A program made the position numbers and the translations under genes. A stretch of 51,210 nt of DNA from IMG/VR virus record IMGVR_UViG_3300031673_000068, positions 1 through 51,210 of that record. One strand, written 5' to 3'. Positions 1-7,112 of this stretch are shown here, one piece after another; the first letter of the stretch is position 1; each line of letters begins with the position of its first letter. The notes under the pieces are model-generated. The model saw only the letters and a program-made list of their open reading frames with translations. It had not been told where the DNA came from and did no database searches. Origin of the DNA: a virus.

Positions 1-63
1 ATTGAAGGCAATTCCCCTGGCATAAGGGAGGTGTTCAAGGATAAGGTCTTGTCGAGTAGGCAT
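1..63 (-). CDS. Start of a protein of unknown function, possibly sigma-factor-like (partial)
   Basis: An ATG at 63 on the minus strand is preceded by a GAGAGGG-type ribosome binding site and opens a frame that runs off the window after 21 codons. The visible N-terminus contains LILEHLPYARGIAF, which reminds me of the first helix of sigma-70 region 2 (pattern L-E-x-L-P-x-A/V-R-x-I-A). That fits a late-gene activator beside the packaging genes, but 21 residues are too few to be sure. It is the last minus-strand gene visible in this block. Confidence 0.4.
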   Translation of the reverse strand, partial: MPTRQDLILEHLPYARGIAFN

Positions 64-78
64 CTGATTGGTCCCTCT

Positions 79-198
79 CTATGAGACTACCTTGCCGATT
101 TTGGATGCCATTTCAAACACAATAAACCTCTCATATAAATTTTTGGCCGTTGGAATCCCTGCGCCGCAATCCTGCATGAAACCTACTATGTTCAGCAT
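79..198 (-). CDS. Small 39-residue protein overlapping the HNH gene end
   Basis: This minus-strand frame starts at ATG 198, inside the 3' end of the HNH gene in another frame, and ends at TAG 79-81. The second half contains PTAKNLYERFIVFEMASK, which has ordinary protein composition. It may be a small lysis or structural gene, or the 3' remnant of a gene interrupted when the HNH element arrived. An in-frame stop just upstream of the ATG sets the longest possible start. I do not recognise a family. Confidence 0.3.
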   Translation of the reverse strand: MLNIVGFMQDCGAGIPTAKNLYERFIVFEMASKIGKVVS

Positions 199-646
199 GA
201 GTCATATAAGTAACATCATTAGGTCTTAACTTGCCATGACATAAATCATTATGATGTTCTATAATAGTGTCAGAAGTCAATGATGGATGAAGCTTTCCTC
301 TTCTGTTTTTAGCACAAACAGCTACGCCTGGATGAGACTCGCTAGTTAGCCCTTTATTCCAAGAAGGTTTTCCTTTTTTTGTTCTCCCCGCCGATTCAAC
401 ATTAATTCTAACCCTCTCATCTGTCTCTTTAGTCAACCCTTTGTTCCAAGGAATCCTCCCTCTTTGCCCTGTAGCCAAGACTCCTATAGATATCGCCTTA
501 ACCCGCAAATCAGTTTCTTTAGTAAGTCCTTTATTCCATGCAACTTGAAGACCTTTCTTTCCTTTATTCCATGAAACTTGGCCCAAATGAGCCTCTGACA
601 TAGCTTTACGATGTTCTGTAGTTCTTTTGTATACTCCCCTAGGCAT
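131..646 (-). CDS. HNH homing endonuclease with NUMOD3-like repeats
   Basis: This 171-residue protein carries at least four copies of a W-N-K-G-L/K motif (WNKGLTKETD and variants) across residues 25-105. These are typical of the NUMOD3 DNA-binding repeats of phage homing endonucleases. The C-terminal part has an HNH-like core (EHHNDLCHGKLRPNDV followed by H-x3-R-F-H). It would nick or cut a specific target and spread by homing. Its ATG shares one base with the TAA of the upstream holin-like gene (TAATG), so it is translationally coupled to it. It is probably selfish and not needed by the phage. Confidence 0.75.
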   Translation of the reverse strand: MPRGVYKRTTEHRKAMSEAHLGQVSWNKGKKGLQVAWNKGLTKETDLRVKAISIGVLATGQRGRIPWNKGLTKETDERVRINVESAGRTKKGKPSWNKGLTSESHPGVAVCAKNRRGKLHPSLTSDTIIEHHNDLCHGKLRPNDVTYMTHAEHSRFHAGLRRRDSNGQKFI

Positions 647-1293
647 TATGAAATCTTCCCCCCTATTTTAGAAACCAAACCTAATAAGTTGCTAGGCATT
701 TCCCCACTCTCCATTTTAGCCACAGAACGTTTGTCTGCGCTACGACTAATAGTGTAACCAGTATAAGACGTCATAAAAGCCCCCCAAAGAGTTGCGCCCT
801 GCCACAATATCATACTCGTGATCAGTTTCAACAATTCTGTGTCAACCTTCAGCCATCCCATAAGACAGACAAGAACAGGAGTTCCAATTGTATAACTTAT
901 GCTCGTCTTACCAAGCAAAGTCATCATCTTGGGCCTGGCCTGCCGAACAACAGGGTCGTCACTCAGTAAAGCTGTCTTGATAACGTCCCGGCCCCCGGCC
1001 ACATCATCATAATCAAGTTTCTTTTCTTTGTACCCCAACTCGGCCAAACCGAGCTTTGTATCAGAAGCAATCCTTTGTTGCTCAATCTGCTGTTCTGGGG
1101 ACAGGGGTTGTTTTGCAACCTCTCCCATGCCTTCAGTGACTTGAGCAATACCAGACTTGATCTTGGCCCCTGCGCTGCCCCCAACCAAATCTGCTATTGC
1201 ATCTACCCCCGTCAAAATTGGTCCTAACCCAGGAACAAATTTCATAGCAACTTTCCCAGCCACCCCTAATGTTTTTAAAATGTCAAAGCTCAT
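646..1293 (-). CDS. Putative holin, 3-TM type
   Basis: The 215-residue protein has a glycine-rich hydrophobic N-terminus (VPGLGPILTGVDAIADLVGG), a charged middle with Q-E-Q-R helices, then the segment DDPVVRQARPKM. That is followed by two or three hydrophobic helices (SYTIGTPVLVCLMGWL; LITSMILWQGATLWGAF). The D-P-x-x-R-x-x-R-P element before membrane helices is typical of the Holin_3TMs family described for gene-transfer agents and many siphoviruses. If so it permeabilises the inner membrane at lysis. A structural membrane protein is the alternative. It lies downstream of terL in the same orientation. Confidence 0.55.
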   Translation of the reverse strand: MSFDILKTLGVAGKVAMKFVPGLGPILTGVDAIADLVGGSAGAKIKSGIAQVTEGMGEVAKQPLSPEQQIEQQRIASDTKLGLAELGYKEKKLDYDDVAGGRDVIKTALLSDDPVVRQARPKMMTLLGKTSISYTIGTPVLVCLMGWLKVDTELLKLITSMILWQGATLWGAFMTSYTGYTISRSADKRSVAKMESGEMPSNLLGLVSKIGGKIS

Positions 1294-1326
1294 GGTGTTT
1301 TCTCCTTTCTTTATTTCAATTTAAAA

Positions 1327-1461
1327 TCAATAACTTCGCTGTCTATCAATCACTTTATTGCTTTTCCATCTTCTAGAAGTATTTTTCGCTAAACATCTTT
1401 TTAAATATCCAGCAAATCCCCACTTGCCTTTCCATTCTCGATATTTCTTTTTTGTTTTCAC
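1327..1461 (-). CDS. Small basic protein (44 aa)
   Basis: The frame starts at GTG 1461, preceded by AAGGGA about 7 nt upstream, and stops at TGA 1327-1329. It encodes 44 residues with many Lys, Arg and aromatic residues (YREWKGKWGFAGYLKR) and only one cysteine. It fills the 192-nt gap between terL and the holin-like gene on the same strand. That location and its dense, non-repetitive composition favour a real gene. I recognise no family; nucleic-acid binding is possible from the charge alone. Confidence 0.45.
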   Translation of the reverse strand: MKTKKKYREWKGKWGFAGYLKRCLAKNTSRRWKSNKVIDRQRSY

Positions 1462-1485
1462 AATTAAATCCCTTAACAAAAATGT

Positions 1486-2907
1486 CTACCTCAAAGGCAG
1501 GGAAATTCCCGGCCTTCTCCTCCCCGGTTTCAAAACCTCATACCCAACTATTTGATCTTGATCCCATATCTCGATTACTTGCTCCCCTTCCTTTACATTG
1601 GCCGGGGGCTCTGGCCTGACATCCCTTGACCTATCATGATCAACGACTGAAATGCGGGGGGCAACTTGCATCTGCGGCATCTCGCCTTCTAATGCATAGC
1701 GGATATCATCAATATGATGATTATCTTTATCTGTAGGCACGTTCGTAGTCTCCCCCGTCCGCAACTTCTTCCATTGGTATTGCTGAAACTCATTTATAGT
1801 CTCCTGACAATTTCGGTCAATAATAATCTCGTGTTGCTGAAGGAATTGAATACCATGATGAACTGAATCCTTCCCTTTCTTTGCCCCTATTGCATTAATG
1901 TTATGATTGCGCAATTCCTGAATTGACTTTGGCTCCGCTGAATCGCAAACAACAATCTCCTTTCCAACAACCGGGGACAACCATTCAGCAATCATCGGGT
2001 TTGTGTACCCGTATTCATGCATCTCTTCAAAAATATAGATCTTCTTCCTCATCTTATCATAATGCAACCGATTGAAGGCCGCTGGCTCATCGGCAAAGCC
2101 AAAGTCTAGGCCATTCTTGATGCTGTCAAAAATAGGGATCATACTGGAGAGGTCTTCAATCTTCCAATTAGTGAAGATAACCCCGCCGAGCACACCCCAT
2201 TTGCCCAAAGTATAGACATCATAATGATAAGAACTTTTCTGGTTTTCAAGAATATCTTTGTCTGCCTGCTCCAAGAAACGGTTATCTTTATAAGTGGTAT
2301 GCAAAATCAAAAGGCCGTCATCATGATAAACTCGATCTCCCTCATGAAAACGGCCTTTGAAGTATTCTTGATGAATCCAGTGTGATTGTAATATCGGGTT
2401 AAACAGCAATGCCAGTCGCTTGGGTTTCTCTGCTTTCCCCCGCAACCGGATTTGAAGTTGTCTTATATCGTCTTGCTTGGTCTCCGTTGCCTCCTCAACA
2501 ACAACATCGGTAATAACCCCCTTCTGAGGCAAAACGGATTTTAACTTTTGAACATCGTCCAGCCCCTCAAACAGTATTTGATAACCATTAATGCAGGTAA
2601 TAGTCAACGTGGAGAGATTGATTCTGAAAAACTTATTGAGATTCCAACTATCAATGATTTGTTTGACCTGGTTGAAAGTAGATGTGCTGGAGGTACGGGC
2701 AACATTCCTGATGATCAGATAATTGCGCCCCCCTTTGAGAAGATCCCTGACTGTCCTTTGACCAACAACAAAAGCAGACTTTCCGGCAGAAGCCCCTCCA
2801 AAGAAGATTTGTACACGAGTGTTATCTTCCAGATACGGAAGGTAAACTTCGTTAAAAGATTTCCTATCAAAGTTTATATTAAATTCTTGAATTTTTTGTT
2901 CTGCCAC
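1486..2907 (-). CDS. terL: Terminase large subunit (packaging ATPase/nuclease)
   Basis: This 473-residue protein is the DNA-packaging motor, of the PBSX/Terminase_3 type. The N-terminal ATPase has a Walker A at residues 37-44 (GGASAGKS) and a Walker B near 135-141 (VVVEEAT). The C-terminal RNase-H-like nuclease has acidic residues at D268 (GLDFGF), D322 (VVCDSAEP) and D400/D401 (HHIDDIRYAL). The start is a GTG at 2905-2907 with AAAGG upstream. Full length and intact. It acts with the small terminase encoded at 3411-4085 to cut concatemers and fill the prohead. Confidence 0.93.
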   Translation of the reverse strand: MAEQKIQEFNINFDRKSFNEVYLPYLEDNTRVQIFFGGASAGKSAFVVGQRTVRDLLKGGRNYLIIRNVARTSSTSTFNQVKQIIDSWNLNKFFRINLSTLTITCINGYQILFEGLDDVQKLKSVLPQKGVITDVVVEEATETKQDDIRQLQIRLRGKAEKPKRLALLFNPILQSHWIHQEYFKGRFHEGDRVYHDDGLLILHTTYKDNRFLEQADKDILENQKSSYHYDVYTLGKWGVLGGVIFTNWKIEDLSSMIPIFDSIKNGLDFGFADEPAAFNRLHYDKMRKKIYIFEEMHEYGYTNPMIAEWLSPVVGKEIVVCDSAEPKSIQELRNHNINAIGAKKGKDSVHHGIQFLQQHEIIIDRNCQETINEFQQYQWKKLRTGETTNVPTDKDNHHIDDIRYALEGEMPQMQVAPRISVVDHDRSRDVRPEPPANVKEGEQVIEIWDQDQIVGYEVLKPGRRRPGISLPLR

Positions 2908-3004
2908 TGAAAAACAACCTTTATATTTGGCCTACAATCAATGATCTCTCCCCCTTTAATATAACCCTATGCAGAAAGAATTTCGCATTGTTATTTTAAG
3001 GATA

Positions 3005-3017
3005 TAAGTTATTGATA
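3005..3017 (-). promoter_or_regulatory. IHF-like site 1
   Basis: Read on the minus strand this is TATCAATAACTTA, a full match to the IHF consensus WATCAANNNNTTR. It is one of three near-identical 13-mers around the terminase genes. The inverted partner is at 3088-3100. Confidence 0.35.
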
Positions 3018-3087
3018 TCATTAACAAATTCAGCCCTACCCCTTTTTCTTAATTCTAACATGTCAAATAGAAAAATATATTCAATAA

Positions 3088-3100
3088 TATCAATAAGTTA
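3088..3100 (+). promoter_or_regulatory. IHF-like site 2
   Basis: TATCAATAAGTTA matches WATCAANNNNTTR and differs by one base from the site at 3005-3017. It is in opposite orientation, 70 bp away. IHF bends DNA at cos and att sites of several phages; that role here is inferred. Confidence 0.35.
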
Positions 3101-3178
3101 TACCCTTTCTTTTTTACTTTTTTCTCTGTGTTCCCTTGCTTTCCTTTAATCTCTTCCCATTCTGTCATACAACTCATT

Positions 3179-3409
3179 TCAATGGCAAGAATACTTTGCC
3201 ACCGGGTCTGCATCAATAGCAAAGTTCCGGCCATTCAACTGACGAATCTCTGATACTGCCAAGAAGGTTTCATTATCATTGTTGTCTTTAACGATTTCTC
3301 CTGTTGGTTCAAAAAGTCGAAAGCAATCCCCTTTCTTTAAACTTTCAAAACTGCACTCAATCCACTTCCCATCAACAACCTTTTCTGCCTTTCTAAATGA
3401 TGTTTCCAT
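3179..3409 (-). CDS. Small protein of unknown function between terS and terL
   Basis: The 76-residue product starts one base after the terS stop codon, so it is translationally coupled to terS. It contains KKGDCFRLFEPTGEIV, followed by an extended, probably beta-rich segment (ETFLAVSEIRQLNGRNFAID). The wording 'GDxFRxFEPxG' recurs in small phage proteins I have seen near terminase genes, but I know of no assigned function. Confidence 0.7.
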   Translation of the reverse strand: METSFRKAEKVVDGKWIECSFESLKKGDCFRLFEPTGEIVKDNNDNETFLAVSEIRQLNGRNFAIDADPVAKYSCH

Positions 3410-3410
3410 T

Positions 3411-4085
3411 TCAATCCTCCTCCTCTACCCACCCAACATTGATCTGCACCGGGGCATTGAAATTGAACTTGCCCCCGCCGCCCTGCTGTGCATTATCTTT
3501 TTCAAACATCCCTAGGTGCCGGGCAAGGGAGTCGAGAGTTTCTCTCTTGTTCGGGAATTTTATATCTTGCAAGAACATTTCTGTTGTTTTCTCCCCCTGT
3601 TTGGAAGTAGATGTGGATTTGCTCTTCATGTTCTTAAAACTTTGAATGGCATACAGGGCATTCTTAGGGATTTGACTCAAAGGTTTTAAATTACCCTCCT
3701 CATCATAGATCTCATCGATGTGAAATTCAATCAACCGTTTGTATCTTTCAATAACCCATTCTTGAGTAACCTCTGCCTTGGCTTGCAACTTGTCACGTTG
3801 GTGTTGGACTGCTGCTTGAACCTTTATTAAACTTAATAGTTGGGATGCTTTCGATTCAGCACTCTTTGGGGCATACCCCGCTCGAATTGCAGCCTGTTTT
3901 CCATTCAAATCCTTCAGGTACTCATCAACAAATTTAGCTTGCAAAAACGTTAAACTTCCATTCCCATTCCCTCTCCCCCCATTATTGTCATTGGAAACAG
4001 TTATCGTTTTAATCTTTGAAGTGTCATTAGCAGGCTTCTTATTGTTGGGGGCATTGGGTGGGGCAGTGCGTCTAAAGCGTGGCAT
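3411..4085 (-). CDS. terS: Terminase small subunit
   Basis: This 224-residue protein matches the Terminase_2 family. After a disordered Asn/Gly-rich N-terminus (residues 1-44) comes the DNA-binding helix-turn-helix region (LTFLQAKFVDEYLKDLNGKQ, then AAIRAGYAPKSAESKASQLL). A middle helical part (EVTQEWVIERYKRL) and a Gly-rich tail (QGGGGKFNFNAPVQINVG) follow. It recognises the packaging site and stimulates TerL. It is the first gene of the leftward block. Confidence 0.9.
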   Translation of the reverse strand: MPRFRRTAPPNAPNNKKPANDTSKIKTITVSNDNNGGRGNGNGSLTFLQAKFVDEYLKDLNGKQAAIRAGYAPKSAESKASQLLSLIKVQAAVQHQRDKLQAKAEVTQEWVIERYKRLIEFHIDEIYDEEGNLKPLSQIPKNALYAIQSFKNMKSKSTSTSKQGEKTTEMFLQDIKFPNKRETLDSLARHLGMFEKDNAQQGGGGKFNFNAPVQINVGWVEEED

Positions 4086-4199
4086 ATGTATTGTGTGAAT
4101 CCTTTGTTAAAGGTTCCCTATAGTCCCTATTTAAATATATTTTGGGGAAAAAATAAAGGAAAAATAAAGATTTTTTTTAAAAAAAATAGAGGGGGTCTG

Positions 4200-4212
4200 T
4201 AACTTATTGAAA
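4200..4212 (-). promoter_or_regulatory. Third, degenerate IHF-like site in the divergent region
   Basis: On the minus strand this is TTTCAATAAGTTA, one mismatch from the 13-mers at 3005-3017 and 3088-3100. It lies between the leftward terminase genes and the rightward early promoter, in 258 bases (4086-4343) that otherwise hold only A/T tracts and the promoter at 4261. Confidence 0.3.
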
Positions 4213-4260
4213 TCATTGTAATGTTTTTTTATCTCTTTTTACTTTATTCCCTTTTTTTTC

Positions 4261-4289
4261 TTGACTTTCTTATTTAAAGATATTATATT
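4261..4289 (+). promoter_or_regulatory. Early rightward sigma70-type promoter
   Basis: A -35 box TTGACT (4261-4266) is separated by 17 bp from a -10 box TATATT (4284-4289). This is the best host-type promoter in the window. It lies about 55 bp upstream of the first rightward gene and should drive the small early genes. Transcription would start near 4296. Confidence 0.7.
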
Positions 4290-4343
4290 ATAGATAACAT
4301 GTTTGAAGGACTATTTTATTAATCTTAAACTGGAGGGAGAGAG

Positions 4344-4592
4344 ATGAAAAAATATGATTTTATGAACGAAACAGTTGCTATTGAAAATTATGAATTTCCA
4401 AAAAACAGCAACCAGGAGGTAATGGCCAAAAATCTTGGAGCCACGAGAATTTTACATTGGTCCCACGACAGCAGAGGCCGCCTACCGAACTATGTCATGA
4501 CGTCAATCAATGCTCATGGATATACGGTAGAAAAAATTGGATATACTACCTATGTATCCAATACATTTGGTTTAATTCCTAAAAAATCGTAA
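4344..4592 (+). CDS. First early protein, unknown function
   Basis: An 82-residue protein with a strong ribosome binding site (GGAGGGAGAG) 4-5 nt before ATG 4344. It is the first gene behind the early promoter. The sequence has no cysteines or membrane segment. The central part (ATRILHWSHDSRGRLPNYVM) looks like a small alpha/beta fold. I recognise no family; its position suggests a host-takeover role, which is inference. Confidence 0.65.
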   Translation: MKKYDFMNETVAIENYEFPKNSNQEVMAKNLGATRILHWSHDSRGRLPNYVMTSINAHGYTVEKIGYTTYVSNTFGLIPKKS

Positions 4593-4603
4593 CCCCCAGG
4601 CCC

Positions 4604-4620
4604 GCCGGAGCCTATCCGGC
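4604..4620. other. GC-rich hairpin between early genes
   Basis: GCCGGA (4604-4609) pairs with TCCGGC (4615-4620) across a 5-nt loop. It is followed by a purine-rich ribosome binding site rather than a T-run. It could be an RNA-processing or stability hairpin, or part of a weak attenuator; it is not a standard terminator. Confidence 0.35.
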
Positions 4621-4631
4621 AGGGAGGGAAG

Positions 4632-4937
4632 ATGAGAGTATATAAAAACAAATACTACATTTTAAGGGAACATCCAGGTATCTCAGGTTTTCAGCAATGG
4701 GATAAATGGGAATACAGAGTAGCAACAGGTTGGAAAGCCACTCATTACAAATTAAGCATAGTGGAACAACTTCTCGCTAATGGCCGAGGCCAATTTCGAT
4801 TAGAAAATGGGTACTTCCCGGAATATCAGCCAGTAGTGAAAGAGAAAGAAATATATGATTGGCTTGATAAAGAAAGATATGCAACGGCCTACATTTTGAA
4901 TCCTGAAGTTTATGGTTTAAAAACAACAATCAAATGA
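4632..4937 (+). CDS. Small protein, paralogue of the 7643-7972 gene
   Basis: A 101-residue protein with ribosome binding site GGGAGGGAAG. It is clearly related to the product of 7643-7972: both begin MR(V/I)(Y/F)KNKYYIL, then share PGISGF, NGRG-F, PEYQP and AxILNPEVYGL. Two copies in the early region suggest duplication and a dosage or specialisation effect. No known domain was recognised. Confidence 0.7.
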   Translation: MRVYKNKYYILREHPGISGFQQWDKWEYRVATGWKATHYKLSIVEQLLANGRGQFRLENGYFPEYQPVVKEKEIYDWLDKERYATAYILNPEVYGLKTTIK

Positions 4938-5221
4938 AAGGAAGAGAAAACTTGACAGAAAATGAGCAAATGAAAAGACTGGCTGAAGCTATGATGGCCA
5001 GAGACAAGGTTTTCAAACCCGTCATCACAGAAACCCAAATCAAAGCAAAGGGCGTGTTTTGGTGCTGCCGCAATACAGAACGAATCTATGCTAAAGTCTG
5101 CATCAATAGGCAAGAGCAGGAAACAGAAGGCTGCATCAGATGCCAGCAAGGGAAATTAGTCAAAAGGTTAACAATCGAGAAATTACAATCCTCAAGACCA
5201 AAGAGGAAAAGAACAATATAA
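4934..5221 (+). CDS. Small cysteine-containing protein
   Basis: A 95-residue protein whose ATG overlaps the previous stop (ATGA). It contains FWCCRN, VCIN and CIRC, five cysteines spread over about 33 residues, so a small zinc-binding fold is possible. The C-terminus is basic (SSRPKRKRT). Unknown function. Confidence 0.5.
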   Translation: MKGRENLTENEQMKRLAEAMMARDKVFKPVITETQIKAKGVFWCCRNTERIYAKVCINRQEQETEGCIRCQQGKLVKRLTIEKLQSSRPKRKRTI

Positions 5222-5235
5222 ATAGGAGGAAGAAA

Positions 5236-5622
5236 ATGAGAAAGAAAATGAGACGAGAAACAGGGACGAAAACAATAAAAGAGATGGTTGATGCATTGAT
5301 AGCCAACAGAGGCAAAATTAGGGCTCGACAAAATGAGATCATGGCGGCATTACCAAAAAAAGAACAAAACAGATATTGCCGCAATAGAGGGTGCCATGGA
5401 GGTTGGGTTACACCTGGAAACGGAGCATGGACGCAAGCAGTAAATCGTACCCCTGGTTTTTACTCTGATAATTATTGGAGCGGATCAGCCCCCACTCCAA
5501 GTACTCAATATGAGTTAGCAGTAGCCGAATTTTTAGAGTCATTTTGTGAAAAAGGAAAAAACAAAGGACACCATACCAAACATATCAAAAAGGCCCAAGG
5601 AAAGGCCAGCCAAAAACACTAA
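5236..5622 (+). CDS. Small protein, possible -1 frameshift donor
   Basis: The start at 5236 follows an excellent ribosome binding site (AGGAGGAAGAAA). The 128-residue product is basic at the N-terminus and has a C/G/W-rich middle (YCRNRGCHGGWVTPGNGAW). It ends in a Lys/His-rich tail that looks like low-quality read-through. A canonical slippery heptamer (A AAA AAC, 5556-5562) sits 60 nt before the stop. The -1 frame then stays open to 5843 and encodes a well-formed domain, so a longer product of about 202 residues is plausible. Confidence 0.6.
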   Translation: MRKKMRRETGTKTIKEMVDALIANRGKIRARQNEIMAALPKKEQNRYCRNRGCHGGWVTPGNGAWTQAVNRTPGFYSDNYWSGSAPTPSTQYELAVAEFLESFCEKGKNKGHHTKHIKKAQGKASQKH

Positions 5623-5843
5623 CAGACCAGGTCATTCGCCACCTAACAGAGGGGTTAAAGAAAACTGAACTGCCCTCCAAAAATAGATACAGAAAATTCA
5701 CTGGCTCCGGCCCCGACTCCTTCTACTGGGTTGGCAAGAATGGGGCCGTGCGGGCAGGCAAGAACGCATCTGGATCGGTTAGCTTAACTGACAAAGTTCA
5801 TGCCAATATGAGATTATGGGAAAAGGCAAACGGATTATCATAA
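5556..5843 (+). CDS. Out-of-frame extension domain, reached by -1 frameshift or a broken start
   Basis: In the -1 frame relative to the 5236 gene, an open stretch runs to TAA 5841-5843. It encodes a compact domain including FTGSGPDSFYWVGKNGAVRA and KNASGSVSLTDKVHANMR. There is no ATG or GTG upstream before a stop, so ordinary initiation is unlikely. The heptamer AAAAAAC (5556-5562) is in the right phase for slippage. The alternatives are a frameshift mutation that left a pseudogene, or a rare start codon. Confidence 0.45.
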   Translation, partial: KKQRTPYQTYQKGPRKGQPKTLTDQVIRHLTEGLKKTELPSKNRYRKFTGSGPDSFYWVGKNGAVRAGKNASGSVSLTDKVHANMRLWEKANGLS

Positions 5844-5874
5844 CCACTTAACAATCAAAAAAAGGAGAACAAAA

Positions 5875-6075
5875 ATGAAAGCACCAGAAACAAAACCAGA
5901 GGTCAAATTAGTAGGTGAAGACGGGAACGCTTTTGCCATTATGGGCAGAGTACAACGGGCATTAAAACAGGCCGGAGCAGACAAAGAGTACATAGAGCAA
6001 TACCTCAACGAAGCAACGAGATGGGACTATAACCATCTGCTCCAAGTCACAATGAACTATGTCGAAGTTGTTTAA
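5875..6075 (+). CDS. Small conserved-looking phage protein
   Basis: A 66-residue protein with ribosome binding site AAAAGGAGAAC. It begins KPEVKLVGEDGNAFAIMGRV and continues with a helical part (RALKQAGADKEYIEQYLNEA). I have seen this 'LVGEDGNAFxIxGRVxxAL' pattern in small proteins of many phages and plasmids, where it is of unknown function. Confidence 0.7.
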   Translation: MKAPETKPEVKLVGEDGNAFAIMGRVQRALKQAGADKEYIEQYLNEATRWDYNHLLQVTMNYVEVV

Positions 6076-6141
6076 TTTTTGCCTTGCCCTTTCAGCAGAG
6101 AGGGTTGGGTTGAAATTAAAACTTAAAAGGAGGGAAAGGAA

Positions 6142-6291
6142 ATGAAAGGGACAAAAAGAAATGAAAGACGAATTCAAAAGGCAATTGATGAACTAATCAA
6201 AATCTGTGACGATGGAAAAGCTACATCTGAAGTTTTGCGTGTGCTTGACAGGTTGAGGGAACTAGAAACTCATTATTCAATGGAGGAATAA
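6142..6291 (+). CDS. Small helical protein (49 aa)
   Basis: ATG 6142 follows GGAGGGAAAGGA. The 49 residues are almost entirely helical and charged (RRIQKAIDELIKICDDGKA; LDRLRELETHYSMEE). It stops 2 nt before the next start. Unknown function. Confidence 0.6.
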   Translation: MKGTKRNERRIQKAIDELIKICDDGKATSEVLRVLDRLRELETHYSMEE

Positions 6292-6293
6292 AA

Positions 6294-6452
6294 ATGAAAA
6301 TAATCTGCGCTTGGTGTAAAAAAATCATCGAAGAAGGAAAGGAGCCTGATGAAGAGTCAAGCCATGGCATCTGCCCTGAATGCTATGACAAAGAATTAGC
6401 AAAACTTAAAAAGGAGGAAAAGTATGAGAATCTCAATTGGGGGGAAAACTGA
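6294..6452 (+). CDS. Small zinc-ribbon protein (52 aa)
   Basis: ATG 6294 follows the GGAGGAATAA that ends the previous gene. The 52-residue product has two C-x2-C knuckles (ICAWCKK near residues 5-8, GICPECYD near 27-30), typical of a small treble-clef or zinc-ribbon. Its 3' end overlaps the start of the DnaJ-like gene by 29 nt, so the two are coupled. Confidence 0.6.
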   Translation: MKIICAWCKKIIEEGKEPDEESSHGICPECYDKELAKLKKEEKYENLNWGEN

Positions 6453-7095
6453 AGATGCCATGAAAATCCTCAAAATAAAGTCTTATCCTTTTTCACCAGA
6501 GAAATTAAGTAAAAACTTCCGAATCCTTATAAAAGTCAACCACCCAGACGTCAGCAATGATCCAAAAACGGCCAATGAAAAAACGCGCCAGATCATAGAG
6601 TCCTACAAACATCTCAAAAACCTGGCCATCTCATTTATATCTGGAGATGAGATAAAAGCAGCACATCAGAGATTCGAAGAAGACAAAAACATGTTTTCCT
6701 TATGGGATATCTGCCCAGATTGTAAAGGAGCAGGCAAAATAGTGAGGATAAGACATCTATTCGATTATGAAGGCTGTCCAAACTGTGACCCTCTTCCTTC
6801 TAGAGGTTTATTCAGATTTCTTTTTGAAGCAAGAGGCTCTGGAAGGAAAACATTGAAATGCAATGCCTGCAAAGGAACAGGAAAGTTTAAACAGAAGAGT
6901 GGAAGAATAGTAGATTGTTATAAATGTAACGGATCTGGCGTTTTCAGGATTGTAAGGTGCAACGTTTGCGGAGGAACCGGACAAGTGCCAAGCACCAAAA
7001 GGATAGAAGAAGCCTGTGACAAATGCAAAGGGCTAGGCAAAATTGAACTTAACCTTTTTAACCCCGTTATCAAAAAAGGGGCAATTCTATTTTAA
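6424..7095 (+). CDS. DnaJ-like co-chaperone with zinc repeats
   Basis: A 223-residue protein. Residues 10-70 resemble a short J-domain, with the HPD tripeptide at 40-42 that activates Hsp70 ATPase. Residues 97-201 hold six C-x2-C pairs, several in the DnaJ form CxxCxGxG (CPDCKGAG, CNACKGTG, CYKCNGSG, CNVCGGTG, CDKCKGLG). The C-terminal peptide-binding domains of full DnaJ are missing. It may recruit host DnaK to phage replication complexes or act as a thiol/zinc chaperone; that is inference. The start lies behind AAAAGGAGGAAAAGT. Confidence 0.8.
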   Translation: MRISIGGKTEDAMKILKIKSYPFSPEKLSKNFRILIKVNHPDVSNDPKTANEKTRQIIESYKHLKNLAISFISGDEIKAAHQRFEEDKNMFSLWDICPDCKGAGKIVRIRHLFDYEGCPNCDPLPSRGLFRFLFEARGSGRKTLKCNACKGTGKFKQKSGRIVDCYKCNGSGVFRIVRCNVCGGTGQVPSTKRIEEACDKCKGLGKIELNLFNPVIKKGAILF

Positions 7096-7112
7096 AGAAA
7101 GGAGACAACTAA

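Larger units (their letters stand above)
2908..3178. other. Intergenic stretch between terL and the small gene upstream
   Basis: These 271 bases are AT-rich and hold no convincing gene. They contain two IHF-like 13-mers in inverted orientation (3005-3017 and 3088-3100) and a pyrimidine-rich tract (3040-3060 and 3105-3150). A gap of this size within a packaging operon may hold a cos or pac site or a promoter for terL. That role is an inference. Confidence 0.4.

Noticed and set aside
1358-1555. Plus-strand 65-codon ORF between terL and the holin
   Set aside because: Antisense to terL end and the small basic gene; no ribosome binding site.
2548-2910. Plus-strand 120-codon ORF inside terL
   Set aside because: Shadow of the terL ATPase region on the other strand.
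4115-4132. Minus-strand AGGGACTATAGGGA resembles the end of a T7 promoter
   Set aside because: Only the distal part matches, and no single-subunit RNA polymerase gene is seen.
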